Shown piece by piece: positions 42,953 to 51,466 of a stretch of 53,185 bases of DNA. The position numbers and the translations under genes are program-made. Numbering within the stretch: position 1 is the stretch's first letter; every line of letters begins with the position of its first letter. The DNA is from Nostoc sp. CHAB 5836 (GTDB lineage: Bacteria > Cyanobacteriota > Cyanobacteriia > Cyanobacteriales > Nostocaceae). Under the pieces are notes generated by a model. The model did no database searches and was not told the origin of the DNA. It saw only the letters and a program-made list of their open reading frames with translations. Location: NCBI RefSeq assembly GCF_020829445.1, contig NZ_JAIVFV010000032.1, forward strand, positions 1-53,185, in the 5' to 3' direction.

Positions 42953-43321
42953 ATGAAAACTGAAAGTGCAAATAAAGCTGAATCCTTCTACATTGCTATA
43001 ATTCTCTACAAATCATCTTCAGATGCACCTAGTTATCAACCCTGGTACCAAGAAAGCTTTGTTTTGATTAAAGCCGCTTCTTTAGAGGAAGCAAAAGCAA
43101 AGGCTTTGAATCATGGTAAAAATGAAAGTGTCAGCTATACAAATGAAAATGGAGAAACTATTACTTGGTCTTTGCAGCAAGTAGTAGACGTAAACTCAGT
43201 TTTGGATGATGACTTTGATTCATCTGAGGATATTGTTGATTTATATGCTCGACATTTTGAGAACTATGAGGCTTACCAATCATTTGAGCCGTTATTATCT
43301 CAAGAGCAATTTGGAGAATAG
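42953..43321 (+). CDS. DUF4288 domain protein
   Basis: 122 residues from the ATG at 42953, with GGAG 8 bases upstream; the longer frame from 42911 is not supported. The domain (FYIAIILYKSSSDAP, then ESFVLIKAASLEEAKAKAL) matches DUF4288, of unknown function. It follows the toxin-like gene by 19 bases, so it may belong to the same transcript. Confidence 0.7.
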   Translation: MKTESANKAESFYIAIILYKSSSDAPSYQPWYQESFVLIKAASLEEAKAKALNHGKNESVSYTNENGETITWSLQQVVDVNSVLDDDFDSSEDIVDLYARHFENYEAYQSFEPLLSQEQFGE

Positions 43322-43467
43322 GATAAAACCATGCGATCGCTCTTGTCGATTCCCATCACTGACCCAAAAGCGATCGCAAGTCATATCTAGAAAAATCTGG
43401 AAGACCACTCTTATGGGTTCCTATCAATGATAATTTTAAGCATTGGGAACCCTCAAAATCAAAGTGT

Positions 43468-44154
43468 ATGAACGTAGCCGACGACAAAACGATTGTTCGC
43501 GAGTATTTCAATTCCACAGGGTTTGACCGTTGGAAGCGAATTTACGGTGATGGCGAAGTTAACAAAGTCCAACTAGACATCCGCAATGGACACCAGCAAA
43601 CCGTGGATACCGTACTCGGTTGGCTGAAGGCTGATAACAATTTACCACAGCTATCAATCTGTGATGCAGGGTGTGGTGTCGGTAGTCTCAGCATCCCTCT
43701 GGCGGTAGATGGTGCTAAAATCTATGCCACCGATATTTCTGAAAAAATGGTAGAAGAAGGTAAGGATAGAGCGAAACAAACCTTGCCAAATGGTGAAAAT
43801 CCGACTTTTGCTGTGCAGGATTTGGAATCGTTGAGCGGTAGTTACCATACCGTCATTTGTTTAGATGTTCTCATCCACTACCCCCAAGAAAAAGCCGATG
43901 AGATGATATCTCACCTCTGTTCTTTAGCACAGTCGCGGATAATTCTCAGTTTTGCGCCGAAGACCTGCGCCCTGAGTATACTCAAAAAAATTGGCAGTTT
44001 CTTTCCTGGGCCAAGTAAAGCGACTCGTGCATATTTACACCGTGAGGCTGATGTAGTGAAAATTTTAGAAAGTAATGGCTTTTCATTGCAACGAAAGGCG
44101 ATGACGAAGACTCGCTTCTATTTTTCCCGCCTACTGGAAGCTACACGTAAGTGA
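43468..44154 (+). CDS. chlM: Magnesium protoporphyrin IX methyltransferase
   Basis: 228 residues. Chlorophyll synthesis: SAM-dependent methylation of the propionate of Mg-protoporphyrin IX. Motifs: YFNSTGFDRWKRIYGDGEVN at the N-terminus, SAM-binding DAGCGVGSLSIPLA, YATDISEKMVEEG, and CLDVLIHYPQEKADEM. Full length. It is followed by its own terminator. Confidence 0.95.
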   Translation: MNVADDKTIVREYFNSTGFDRWKRIYGDGEVNKVQLDIRNGHQQTVDTVLGWLKADNNLPQLSICDAGCGVGSLSIPLAVDGAKIYATDISEKMVEEGKDRAKQTLPNGENPTFAVQDLESLSGSYHTVICLDVLIHYPQEKADEMISHLCSLAQSRIILSFAPKTCALSILKKIGSFFPGPSKATRAYLHREADVVKILESNGFSLQRKAMTKTRFYFSRLLEATRK

Positions 44155-44160
44155 GGTTAG

Positions 44161-44200
44161 AATCGCAGCAAGGGGTCTATCTATACTTTTGCTGCGATTT
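44161..44200 (+). terminator. Terminator of chlM
   Basis: AATCGCAGCAA and TTTGCTGCGATTT pair across an 18-base loop, beginning 7 bases after the chlM stop. Confidence 0.6.
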
Positions 44201-44655
44201 GACAATCTCAAATCTGAGATATGGTAGATACTGCAATTGGCATCAAGCTTTGTTTTTTTTCTAAATAACTGTTGTTCTGTTTTGCATAGTTATACATTAT
44301 TACAAAGGAAGCGATCGCATCTGCTCCCAAGACAACAGTGAAAGCAACTAACCACTACTGCACGTGACTCCACTTGTGCAAATACAAACTTTTACGGTAT
44401 AGAATTATTTTTATTTTGGGTCATACAATAAAGCTGCTGGAACTGTTTTGCAATATACATTTTGGCAGTTTTTGATCCCTCTTTTTTCAATCTTGGTGAG
44501 AAATCCGGGTTAAGAATCTCGCTTCTTCAAGCAATATAGGTAAACAAGTCTAGTGCAAAAGCTAAAAAACTGTGGCGGCAATTAGATTGATATACTAGAA
44601 CCTTTGCGAAAGTCAGGTTAAAATCGCTAGCAAAGTGTAAATCTGAAGTGAAACT
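44201..44655. other. 455-base spacer without a gene
   Basis: Unique A/T-rich sequence with no MITE match and no supportable ORF. It must contain the promoter of the membrane protein at 44656. A small RNA cannot be excluded. Confidence 0.4.
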
Positions 44656-45135
44656 ATGAAAACTGCTGAAAAATTAGCTGCGGGCTGGCTACTGACACTC
44701 GGGTTCATGTTTTTAATGCTATCAGCAACAGCGACATTGGAAAAATTTGCTACACGCAAGGTGTACATACCAGTGAAAGATGCCTATGATTTTAACGCAC
44801 CAGATGCTACTTATGAAACAAATGATTCTGCCGTTGGTGGTATAATTTTTGGCATTCCTACCCTAACACTGGGCACATGGTTGGCATTAGGATTATACCG
44901 TCAAAGTCGGCAGGAGAAAAAGGCACTTAATCAACAAGTTAGCGATCGCCTGCAATCGATTTTTTATCAGATGCTACAAGAAAATCAGGGGCGCGTAACT
45001 GTTTTAGGCTTTGCAATGCAGTCACAACTACCCGCAGCCCACGCCAGACAATATTTAGATGAAAAAGCTCAAGAGTTCAATGCAAACTTTAAGGTGAACG
45101 AAGAAGGGGCTGTATCATATCATTTTGATGTCTAA
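44656..45135 (+). CDS. Membrane protein of unknown function
   Basis: 159 residues with two hydrophobic helices (about 8-28, GWLLTLGFMFLMLSATATL; about 61-82, GGIIFGIPTLTLGTWLALGL). A short loop of about 30 residues lies between them, and a soluble C-terminal part contains QSRQEKKALNQQVSDRLQSI and MQSQLPAAHARQYLDEKAQE. It resembles proteins common in cyanobacteria without known role. Confidence 0.7.
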   Translation: MKTAEKLAAGWLLTLGFMFLMLSATATLEKFATRKVYIPVKDAYDFNAPDATYETNDSAVGGIIFGIPTLTLGTWLALGLYRQSRQEKKALNQQVSDRLQSIFYQMLQENQGRVTVLGFAMQSQLPAAHARQYLDEKAQEFNANFKVNEEGAVSYHFDV

Positions 45136-45235
45136 TTGTCCTTTGTCCTTTGTTATTTGTCCTTTGTCCTTTGTCCTTTGTTATTAACCAATAACCAATG
45201 ACCAATGACCAATGACCAATGACCAATTGCTTTAG
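45136..45235. repeat. Heptamer tandem repeats in both orientations
   Basis: About eight units of TGTCCTT/TGTTATT are followed by about seven of CCAATGA/CCAATAA. The two halves are inverted relative to each other and could fold as one long hairpin. Confidence 0.85.
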
Positions 45236-45719
45236 CTTTTGCCCCTTGGAATTTGAAGTTGTAAAAAAGTTAGGAGTTAAGAGTTTTTAAATCTTAACTC
45301 CATTTTTTTGAAGCTCAATTCCTTCCTTTTTACAGCAGATTTTATATGATTGAACGCACCGCCAACCAAATCTTGCGATTATGGTTGGGGATTCTTGCGC
45401 TTTTGAAGCCAAAAGACTTCTAAGCGTTCCCAGACATACTGGCGTCCTCAGTGCATCGTAGAAACTTTTGTCTACGCAAACCCCAGAAAAACTAGCAATT
45501 CCTAAATAAATAATTGCTGTAAATGGTCGTGCCTCTACGAAATTTCGCTTTGCCGTACCAGTATTATTCTACTACAATGAAGATTCACTTTTATTTTGGT
45601 TCTCCCTAACCCCACCTAAAATGTAAACATCTCCAAGTATTTTTAGGTGGGGACTGCGGGAGAACATTTCTGTTCAAATACCTTACTGGTGAATAAAAGC
45701 GGGTAAGGCTGTTGCCCAA
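45236..45719. other. Spacer without a gene
   Basis: No supportable ORF. It contains a CCCCACCTAAAA..TTTTAGGTGGGG stem at about 45610-45653 with CTCCC/GGGAG flanks. Confidence 0.5.
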
Positions 45720-45850
45720 TAAGTAAGTCAGTGAAAATAAATCAAACTATGTGACAAAACGTAAATAGGCTTAAAGCCCTTACCAATGACAAATGACTAA
45801 GGACAAATGACAGCCATCACCAGTCATTTTTAATTGCGCCGACCTACTTA
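45720..45850 (-). mobile_element. MITE, family A, upstream of egtC
   Basis: Ends TAAGTAAGTCAGTG and CGCCGACCTACTTA are inverted, with the heptamer array between them. It lies 30 bases before the egtC start, so the egt promoter is inside or beyond it. Confidence 0.78.
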
Positions 45851-45880
45851 ATTGTGTTAATAAAAGGTGGAATATTCATA

Positions 45881-46669
45881 ATGTGCCGTTTACTTGCTTA
45901 CCTCGGTTCGCCTGTTTCTTTAGAACATCTTCTATATAAACCAGAACACTCACTGATAGTCCAGAGTTATCAACCTCGCGAAATGCTCTCTGGGGTGGTG
46001 AATGCAGATGGCTTTGGTGTGGGTTGGTATCATAATCAAAAAGATACTGACCCTTTTATCTACAAAAATACCCTACCTATTTGGAATGATATAAACCTTC
46101 CCAGTCTCAGCCGTTACGTTGAATCAAAATGTGTACTTGCTTATGTTCGCAGTGCTACACCAGGCCAAGCCGTAGATTTTGCTAATTGTCAGCCCTTTAA
46201 CCATCAACAACAGCTATTTATTCACAATGGACGAATCGAGAATTTCCGCAAAACATTACACAGAAAAATCCGCAGCACTTTAACCCAAGATTTTTACGAA
46301 AAAATTAATGGCAATACTGACTCTGAACACATTTTTGCATTGTTACTTTCAGAAAGTAAAATTAACAAACACCGACCTCCAGAGTATACTTTACGTACCA
46401 CATTATTAACGCTTTTAGAGATGGCAAAGCGCTATGAAATAGAAGCCTCAGCCAATGTAATCTTTAGTGACGGAAATCGCCTGATAGCTTCTCGTTTTGC
46501 TACCAATTCACCCGCTCCATCTCTTTACTGGATAAGAGATGATCCCACTTTCCCAAAATCTGTAATTATTGCGTCCGAACCTTTATTTATAGGTAACTGG
46601 ATTGCTTGCCCAGAAAATAGCATTATTAGTGTGAGAGCAGACTGTGAGATCAAAATTGCGCAAATCTAG
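45881..46669 (+). CDS. egtC: Ergothioneine biosynthesis amidohydrolase EgtC
   Basis: 262 residues from the ATG at 45881, so that Cys-2 (MCRLLAYLGSP) is the nucleophile; the extra upstream codons would block it. AAGGTGGA precedes the start. Class II amidotransferase motifs NADGFGVGWY, LAYVRSATPGQ, NCQPFNH and FIHNGRIENF are intact. In ergothioneine synthesis it removes the gamma-glutamyl group from the sulfoxide intermediate. The 3' end overlaps egtB by 26 bases. Confidence 0.88.
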   Translation: MCRLLAYLGSPVSLEHLLYKPEHSLIVQSYQPREMLSGVVNADGFGVGWYHNQKDTDPFIYKNTLPIWNDINLPSLSRYVESKCVLAYVRSATPGQAVDFANCQPFNHQQQLFIHNGRIENFRKTLHRKIRSTLTQDFYEKINGNTDSEHIFALLLSESKINKHRPPEYTLRTTLLTLLEMAKRYEIEASANVIFSDGNRLIASRFATNSPAPSLYWIRDDPTFPKSVIIASEPLFIGNWIACPENSIISVRADCEIKIAQI

Positions 46670-47954
46670 GGTGAAAGAGGCTATTTCTCAAGCCTTCGAT
46701 GAATGTCGGTCGATAACTTTTGCACTATTCCAGGATATGGACGAAGCCACATTCTCTAGTCAGTTTCATCCTGACTTTAGCCCTGTTGGCTGGCACTTGG
46801 GGCATATTGCCTATATCGAGTCTTTATGGCTATTAGAACGCAGTGGAGGTAGCTCTTGTTTGTTCCCGCAATACCGTAAGCTGTTTGCGGCTGATAGTTT
46901 ACCCAAATCAGAACGCGTTCATTTACCAAGTTTAGAGGAAATCCGTTATTATCTGGACACAGTTAGAGAAAAAGTTCTCGAATATTTAGAAGTAGCTGAT
47001 ATCGAGCAACAAGAACGTCTCTGGCGCTTTTTGATTCAGCACGAAAGCCAGCACTGCGAAATTATTAGCTTCGTGTTGGAATTAGGCGAACGGAATGGGC
47101 AATGGGGAATGGGGAGGGAAACTAGTTACTCTTGTGTTTCACTTTCTTCTCAAAGCTCAAAACTCAGCACTTTCACAGAAATGATTCCAATCCCATCTGG
47201 TGAATTTGAGCAGGGGAGTGACTCAATTGATGCACTAGATAACGAGCGCCCTGCCCATCCAGTGTATTTAGATACGTATCTCATTGACCGCTACCCGGTG
47301 ACTTGTGGACAGTATGGGGCATTCATGGAGGCGGGAGGCTACCAAAATTCTCGCTGGTGGTCAGAAGCTGGGTGGCAATGGTTACAAACAGAGCCAGTGT
47401 TTCAACCACTTTACTGGTGCAGCGATGCCTACGGTGGCAAGCTACGCAGTTATGATCATCACCCGGTTTGCGGTGTAAGTTGGTATGAGGCTGAGGCATA
47501 TTCGCGGTTTGTGGGTAAACGGCTACCCACAGAAGCTGAATGGGAAAAAGCAGTTAGTTGGGATGCACAAGCTAATAGTCACCGCACATATCCTTGGGGA
47601 GATGAAGAACCAACCGCTCAACACTGTAATTGCCTAGGCGTAGCCCGTCATAGACATGGCTTAATTGGTAAAACAACAGCAGTAGATGCCTACCCTGCTG
47701 GGCAAAGTGCCTATGGTTTGTATGATACTCTCGGCAATGTCTGGGAGTGGACGGCTTCTTGGTTTGATGGCTATAAAGGTTTCCAAAGTTACCCTTACAT
47801 CGGCTACTCGCAAGTTTATTTTGACCACAAGCACCGCGTTTTAAAAGGTGGTAGTTGGGCAACTCGTCCTTGGGTAATGCGTTCTAGTTTTCGCAATTGG
47901 TATCATCCTGGCGTGCGCCAACTTTTTGCCGGTTTTCGTTGTGCTGCTGATTAA
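46644..47954 (+). CDS. egtB: Ergothioneine sulfoxide synthase EgtB
   Basis: 436 residues. The N-terminal DinB-like domain carries the iron ligands in GWHLGHIAYIE (two His) and HESQHCEII. The C-terminal FGE-sulfatase domain starts at PIPSGEFEQGSD and contains GVSWYEAEAYSRFVGKRLPT, WEKAVSWD, NVWEWTASWF and the end GGSWATRPWVMRSSFRNWYH. It joins a thiol to hercynine with oxygen. Start is a GTG at 46644 inside egtC; a second GTG at 46671 is possible. Confidence 0.92.
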   Translation: MRSKLRKSRVKEAISQAFDECRSITFALFQDMDEATFSSQFHPDFSPVGWHLGHIAYIESLWLLERSGGSSCLFPQYRKLFAADSLPKSERVHLPSLEEIRYYLDTVREKVLEYLEVADIEQQERLWRFLIQHESQHCEIISFVLELGERNGQWGMGRETSYSCVSLSSQSSKLSTFTEMIPIPSGEFEQGSDSIDALDNERPAHPVYLDTYLIDRYPVTCGQYGAFMEAGGYQNSRWWSEAGWQWLQTEPVFQPLYWCSDAYGGKLRSYDHHPVCGVSWYEAEAYSRFVGKRLPTEAEWEKAVSWDAQANSHRTYPWGDEEPTAQHCNCLGVARHRHGLIGKTTAVDAYPAGQSAYGLYDTLGNVWEWTASWFDGYKGFQSYPYIGYSQVYFDHKHRVLKGGSWATRPWVMRSSFRNWYHPGVRQLFAGFRCAAD

Positions 47955-48144
47955 CTAACAGGCTAGTAATAGCACGTAGGCGCTTAATTGCTATCATGTT
48001 AATAGCAAAAAGCCTAAAAATAGCTTTAAAGCTTGATAAATATAGCTCAGGCATGATTTTATGGGCTATGAGGATGTGTTTCACTGGTCGGGGTAAAAGT
48101 CTGCCATTAAAGGTAACTTCTTACGCCAAACATACGGAGGTTTA

Positions 48145-49179
48145 ATGTCGATATCTAAAGCTGTAAAAAGCAATGTTACTTCTAAATACAGCGTTGAAAA
48201 ACGATTGCAGATAGAGCGTTTGGTAGGAGCAACTCAGATAGTTGCACCTAGTGCTGGGAGTGATGTAATAGAGGGATTAACTCAAACACCTAAATCTCTA
48301 CCCCCCTGTTACTTTTATGATGACCGTGGTTCTAATCTGTTTGAGCAAATCTGTGATTTACCAGAATATTACCTTACACGCACAGAAACAACGATTTTAC
48401 AGCAGTTTGCTAGTGAAATTGCCAAGATAACTGGCCCTTGTGAATTGGTAGAACTTGGCAGTGGCAGTTCTAGCAAAACCCGCATTTTACTAAATGCTTA
48501 CCAGCAACTAGGTTATCCCCTGCACTACCTACCAATTGATGTGTGTGCAGGTATATTGGAAAGTAGTGCCAAGCAGTTATTAGGAGATTATCCCTTACTG
48601 CAAATTGATCCACTAGCAGGAACTTATGAATTAGCCCTTGCACAACTCTTACCGACGCAATTACCCAGTCGGCTGATTTGTTTTATTGGTAGCACTTTAG
48701 GTAATCTTACACTTGATGAGTGTGATGTATTCTTCTCTCAAATTATAAATGCTCTACAAATAGGTGAGTATTTATTGTTGGGGATAGATTTACGAAAGCC
48801 GAAAGAGATTTTGGAACCAGCTTATAACGATAGTCAGGGAATCACAGCAGCATTTAATCTCAATATGCTGGAGCATTTAAATCACCGATTTGAGGGGAAT
48901 TTTAACACCACCGACTTTGAACACTGGGCATTCTACAATGAAAGTGAGCATCAAATAGAAATGCATTTACGTAGCCTGCGATCGCAAATTGTAGAATTAC
49001 GCGCTCTTAACCTCAAGGTTAATTTTGCACGAGGTGAGACTATTATCACCGAAATTTCTCGCAAATTTGACCTCAATACCATCAAGCACCAACTCACGGC
49101 ACGGGGTTTATTACCTCTTAATCTGTGGACAGATCCAAATCAATGGTTTGGTTTACTGCTCTGTCAGTTGCAAGGATAA
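48145..49179 (+). CDS. egtD: L-histidine N-alpha-methyltransferase EgtD
   Basis: 344 residues. Makes hercynine (trimethylhistidine), the first step of ergothioneine synthesis. GGAGG lies 8 bases before the ATG. Motifs: CYFYDDRGSNLFEQICDLPE, YYLTRTETTIL, VELGSGSSSKTRILL (SAM site), and FIGSTLGNL. It follows egtB by 190 bases containing only T-rich and unique sequence, so it may have its own promoter. Confidence 0.93.
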   Translation: MSISKAVKSNVTSKYSVEKRLQIERLVGATQIVAPSAGSDVIEGLTQTPKSLPPCYFYDDRGSNLFEQICDLPEYYLTRTETTILQQFASEIAKITGPCELVELGSGSSSKTRILLNAYQQLGYPLHYLPIDVCAGILESSAKQLLGDYPLLQIDPLAGTYELALAQLLPTQLPSRLICFIGSTLGNLTLDECDVFFSQIINALQIGEYLLLGIDLRKPKEILEPAYNDSQGITAAFNLNMLEHLNHRFEGNFNTTDFEHWAFYNESEHQIEMHLRSLRSQIVELRALNLKVNFARGETIITEISRKFDLNTIKHQLTARGLLPLNLWTDPNQWFGLLLCQLQG

Positions 49180-49564
49180 AGCGAATCAGGGTATGCCTCA
49201 TATCATGTCCCCTTGATTATTTATTAAACCTTAAGAACCCCACCCCGCCAAAGCGTGGCTTTGTCTCCCCTCCCGAAGAGCGGGGAGGGGATTAAGGGGT
49301 GGGGTACAATGACTAACAGCTTGAGCAAGCTATCCAAGAAGGTTTTAAGTCCGTTCTAAATCAATACGGTTCACAAAATGGCTAAAACTCTTTTTCTTTA
49401 ACGAACCGCAGAGGCGCAGAGGGCACAGAGAGAAGAGAGAAAGAGAGGGAAGAAATGCTTAACCCAAGTGTATTGCGTTCTAAATCTGCGATCGCCTGAT
49501 GAGCTACTGCTTTTGCTGAAAGTAGACAAGAGCAGTTTTTAATAGCAAAGCCCAAAATAAGAAT
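49180..49564. repeat. Repeat-rich spacer after egtD
   Basis: A palindrome at 49231-49310 (AACCCCACCCC..GGGGTGGGGT with CCTCCCGA..CGGGGAGG inside) may end the egtD transcript. A decayed family F MITE follows at about 49361-49475 (TCAATACGG left, CTTAACCCAAGTGTATTG right). No gene. Confidence 0.65.
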
Positions 49565-49888
49565 TTAGGCATCTTCAAGTTCAAGTTGAGCCACCGTAAC
49601 CGCGTTCAAAGCGAAAGCTAAAACTAATGGCATCGGCGATTGAAACCAAAAGGTAAAAATAATAGCTAGGATTGTGCCAATTACTGCTGACATTGACCAC
49701 AATCGTTCTTCAAAAGTCAATCCTTTTTCGGCTTTAATCACTTTAAGAACGTGAACTGGAATTGGTTCCGGCATTACCCCACCCGGAGGGAAAGCCCAGA
49801 AGTTGTTACGTCGCTCTACAAATAAATCTGTCCAGCCATTTTCTTGGCACCATGCCTCAATCCATTGAAGTGAGTAATGATTCATCAT
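49565..49888 (-). CDS. Small membrane protein of unknown function
   Basis: 107 residues. The N-terminal 60 are soluble (YSLQWIEAWCQENGWTDLFV, WAFPPGGVMPEPIP). Two hydrophobic helices follow (about 66-82 and 84-100). The ordinary amino-acid mix and clear domain plan support a real gene of a cyanobacterial type without known role. Isolated. Confidence 0.65.
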   Translation of the reverse strand: MMNHYSLQWIEAWCQENGWTDLFVERRNNFWAFPPGGVMPEPIPVHVLKVIKAEKGLTFEERLWSMSAVIGTILAIIFTFWFQSPMPLVLAFALNAVTVAQLELEDA

Positions 49889-50226
49889 CGAGTTTCGGAG
49901 TTCGGTTTGTGGAAGTTGTGTACTTGGTGAATGTAAACTCTTGGAGATTCCGGAACAACTAATTAATCGCTATAAAATTAACGTTGTTAAGCAATTGAGA
50001 TGCATAAAACTGCGCTCAAACCTTGCTCTCGTTAATTCAAAGACTAACAGTTTATCTGATCTGTTTACTTTAAAAGACAATAAACTTTACTTGAAAAATT
50101 GAACGTCAAGAATTGTAAATAAGTCAGTGAGTATTACTGCTTAATAAGACTCTTTCCATCCTAAAATTAAGATCTAAAAACGAAGACGCTCCGATATTGC
50201 CGCTCTCTAGCTAAAGGTGATAAGCG
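49889..50226. other. Spacer without a clear gene
   Basis: Unique A/T-rich sequence. No ORF, repeat or structured RNA was recognised. Confidence 0.4.
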
Positions 50227-50439
50227 ATGTCTACGACTGGTTACGCATTTGCCCTTTTTGCGTTACAAAATATTAAGCAAGGGAAATACACATCCCCCCA
50301 ATCCAGTAGCAAGGCTGTGAGTCTCAATTATGATCAGCCAGTCTTGCTAATACAGGATTTACGCAAAATAATGAAAAAACGAACCGCAAACGCGAGCGCG
50401 TCTCCCCCTGGGAGAAGGACGCAAAGGACAATCTGGTGA
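50227..50439 (+). CDS. Small ORF fused to MITE sequence (doubtful)
   Basis: 70 codons with AAAGGTGAT before the ATG. The first 46 residues (MSTTGYAFALFALQNIKQGK..) look protein-like, but from about residue 47 (KKRTANASASPPGRRTQR) it translates a truncated family C MITE. It may be a small gene whose 3' end was replaced by a mobile repeat, or a chance frame. No family recognised. Confidence 0.35.
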   Translation: MSTTGYAFALFALQNIKQGKYTSPQSSSKAVSLNYDQPVLLIQDLRKIMKKRTANASASPPGRRTQRTIW

Positions 50440-50690
50440 AAAAGAATTGTTTTGACGTAGCACTGCTACGTCTCTACAACGGTTCTGGGTAAAGCATACA
50501 GAACTTACGCATCGTACATACGTACTATAGTAAATTTGGGCTTTTGAGCCAAATCTAACACCCAAAACAGTCAATATGCGACCAAATTAGGGTTATGTTC
50601 TGCGCCTGAAACCTTGATTTTGCGTAGTACATATTCTGGTTAATTTGTATAGTGCGTAAGTCCTAGCATATTTAATTTATGGAGATGTCT
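50354..50690 (-). mobile_element. Three-layer nested MITE block
   Basis: 50354-50430 is a truncated family C element (GGATTTACGCAAAATAATG..). It is cut by a family B element running 50431-50690 in inverse orientation (ATCTGGTGAAAAAG..AGATGTCT). That element is itself split by a 166-bp insert at 50499-50664 with ends GAACTTACGCA and TGCGTAAGTCCT. AGCATA is duplicated at 50493-50498 and 50665-50670. Confidence 0.8.
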
Positions 50691-50707
50691 AATATTCAAA
50701 TGCGGTA

Positions 50708-50926
50708 GGGAGCATCCCAAATGTGCCATTCCCTTGATAGCCCTAACCCCGAATCCCAAACATGGGATTCGGGGAACTATAGCGCTTCTCGAATGGAAGC
50801 AATACACTTTGACCTCTCTCCAAACCTCCCTCCTAAAAGGAGAGAGGCTTTGAATCTTACCCCCCTTCCCTCCAAGGGAAGGGCTGGGGGTGAGGGAAAA
50901 GATTTAAGCAAAATTGGGATGCTCCC
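50708..50926 (+). mobile_element. MITE, family G, with 8-bp target duplication
   Basis: Ends GGGAGCATCCCAAAT and ATTGGGATGCTCCC are inverted. ATGCGGTA is repeated exactly at 50700-50707 and 50927-50934. Inner palindromes include CCCCGAATCCC..GGGATTCGGGG. No ORF. The right end lies 15 bases before the start codon of the pentapeptide gene. Confidence 0.88.
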
Positions 50927-50941
50927 ATGCGGTAAGCTTAA

Positions 50942-51466
50942 ATGCAGCGATTAAGTACCAAATTGGCTCTCGATATGTTTTGGCGACAAGGGTTGGCGTT
51001 CCTTCTAGGAATTATTATATGGTGCGTGGCTGATCCCGCACTGGCAGTAGACTGGACTCATCCACTGTCATTTAGCAATGCAGAGTTGTCAAGACGTGAT
51101 TTTTCGGGTGAAAGTTTGCAAGCTGCGGAGTTTTCTAACGCCAATATGGAACTGGCTAACTTTTCTAACGCTGACTTGCGGGGAGCAGTCATGAGTGCTT
51201 CGGTGATGACAAAAGCAAATCTCCACGGAGCAGATTTAACTAATGCAATGGTTGATCAGGTAAACTTGACTAAGGCAGATTTGAGTAATGCAGTTTTCAA
51301 AGAAGCTCTTTTGCTCCGTGCGATCTTTAATGATGTGAATATAGACGGTGCAGATTTTACAGATGCAATTTTGGATAGGGCACAAATCAAAGAACTGTGC
51401 AGTAAAGCCAGTGGTGTGAATACCAAAACAGGCGTGCAAACTCGTGATTCTCTAGGATGTCAATGA
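50942..51466 (+). CDS. Lumenal or periplasmic pentapeptide-repeat protein
   Basis: 174 residues. Residues 1-35 are a Sec-type signal peptide (hydrophobic LAFLLGIIIWCVA, cleavage ADPALA then VDW). Then pentapeptide repeats follow (FSNAELSRRDFSG, ANFSNADLRGA, ADLTNAMVDQVNLTKADLSN) and a C-terminal Cys-containing tail (LCSKASG..SLGC). Probably thylakoid-lumen located, like related plant lumen proteins. Its stop overlaps the purK start by ATGA. A MITE occupies its former upstream region. Confidence 0.85.
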   Translation: MQRLSTKLALDMFWRQGLAFLLGIIIWCVADPALAVDWTHPLSFSNAELSRRDFSGESLQAAEFSNANMELANFSNADLRGAVMSASVMTKANLHGADLTNAMVDQVNLTKADLSNAVFKEALLLRAIFNDVNIDGADFTDAILDRAQIKELCSKASGVNTKTGVQTRDSLGCQ

